From Epiperipatus broadwayi (taxonomy: Eukaryota > Onychophora > Udeonychophora > Euonychophora > Peripatidae): 64,000 nt of DNA. How positions within the stretch are numbered: the stretch's first letter is position 1; each line of letters opens with the position of its first letter. The notes beneath the pieces are model-generated. The model was not told the origin of the DNA and made no database searches. It saw only the letters and a program-made list of their open reading frames with translations. Shown here piece after piece: positions 63,145 to 64,000 of the stretch. A program made the translations under genes and the position numbers. The stretch is taken from NCBI GenBank assembly GCA_028023455.1, contig JAQFVV010000072.1, positions 2,934,501-2,998,500 on the forward strand, in the 5' to 3' direction.

Positions 63145-64000
63145 GTGTTGGGAGTGTAGGTTATAATATATATAATGAGATAAAAATTAAAAAAGACATT
63201 GACCAGCAATTTCAATAATTAATCCTATATACAAAAAAAAAAAATAGCTAAAAAAAAAATAATTTATTTACATGTATGGTACAATATATATAAAGCTAGA
63301 AAATAGTTATAAACATTTGAGTATTAAATATATGAGTAACAGTTAAAATAAAATAAAATAAAATATAAAATTTAGTATAAAATAAATTAAATTAAAACTT
63401 AACAAATATAAAAAAATTCAGTTTTACAAAAAGATTAATTATAACTCAAGGAAACACAACTTTAAATTCTTAAAATGTCAAAAGATAAATTAATGGAATT
63501 CCATCAAAATGTAAGTAAAGACTAATTAATTAATAACAATTAAAAAGTAATTTTACTTAAGCCTGAAGCATCTGCAGATAAAAAATATATTAAACAATGT
63601 TATCAGGATCTGAATGATCAACCAATAAAAAGAAATTATAATTGATTTACAAAGTAAGCATATGATCTAGAGAAGAAACCAAGAGGCGCTCATAGAAACT
63701 ATGTGCATGCAATGAACTTGCAACAACACAGTGCTGGGTGTTGTCTTGTCTTAGATAGCTTCTATCATGGAAAGCCTTGCCTCTGGATGCGCCAAAACAA
63801 GTCTAGGGACTTGAACAGGTTGAACTGATCTTCATTATGATTGGCCTTTGGTTTAGTATGTAGTTAAATTGTAAATTAGATAATATGTATTTGTAATATT
63901 AATATTCTTATAATTGTTTGTATTATTTATATATTAAATTATAAGCCCACGATGCCATAGTTTTATCAGATGAAAAATTACATAAGCATGTCTGTTTGCA
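63145..64000. other. AT-rich sequence, nothing firm
   Basis: A less AT-rich patch at 63670-63850 (GAGGCGCTCATAG, GTGCTGGGTGTTG, GGATGCGCC) hints at another repeat or exon but no protein or RNA was recognised. Confidence 0.35.

Overview
The window is strongly AT-rich, low-gene-density animal DNA: canonical GT-AG introns, long introns packed with retrotransposons, DNA-transposon remnants and hairpin repeats, and no bacterial features. The element mix (RTE-type LINE, a LINE resembling those abundant in ticks and other chelicerates, mariner derivatives) suggests an arthropod, possibly a chelicerate; that is inference with modest confidence.

The only host gene recognised is on the minus strand: nine internal exons (50025 down to 8271, 1,068 coding bases, 356 codons, all phases compatible) of an importin-5 (IPO5/RanBP5/karyopherin beta-3) orthologue. 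They cover the N-terminal HEAT repeats through the acidic-loop region. The first coding exon and the C-terminal two thirds are not visible, so the gene runs past both sides of what I can read.

Layout: 156-5060, a 4-5 kb non-coding repeat (copy A). 8271-29036, exons 4-9 of the visible gene, with introns holding a palindrome with a hammerhead-like core (9.1 kb), a hAT MITE (15.2 kb), an RTE element with an inverted 5' part that is itself split by another LINE with a 12-bp target duplication (17.6-23.7 kb), and foldback repeats (24.7, 25.1-25.7, 28.2 kb). 31.8-35.2 kb, a near full-length RTE with an 11-bp target duplication whose reading frame is broken by one 58-bp tandem duplication. 36.5-40.7 kb, copy B of the large repeat. 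43.0-50.0 kb, exons 1-3, a DNA transposon remnant, tRNA-like SINE remnants, a Penelope-like reverse transcriptase fragment, a hairpin and a mariner derivative. 50.8-51.3 kb, a second mariner derivative. 53.7-56.5 kb, a decayed RTE. 57.2-63.1 kb, a probable third diverged copy of the large repeat, carrying the most striking object in the window.

That object (60987-62473) is a 475-bp-period tandem repeat, with an inverted third copy, flanked by a 12-bp direct repeat. Every copy carries a hammerhead self-cleaving ribozyme motif: CUGAUGA, a small stem II, GAAA, a very short stem III made of an 8-nt palindrome, and a long bulged stem I. This is the architecture of retrozymes and of Penelope-associated hammerheads that may act as dimers. 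With the Penelope RT fragment at 46.6 kb and two other palindromes with hammerhead-like cores (9.1 and 25.6 kb), the window looks like a place where a ribozyme-based non-autonomous retroelement system has been active.
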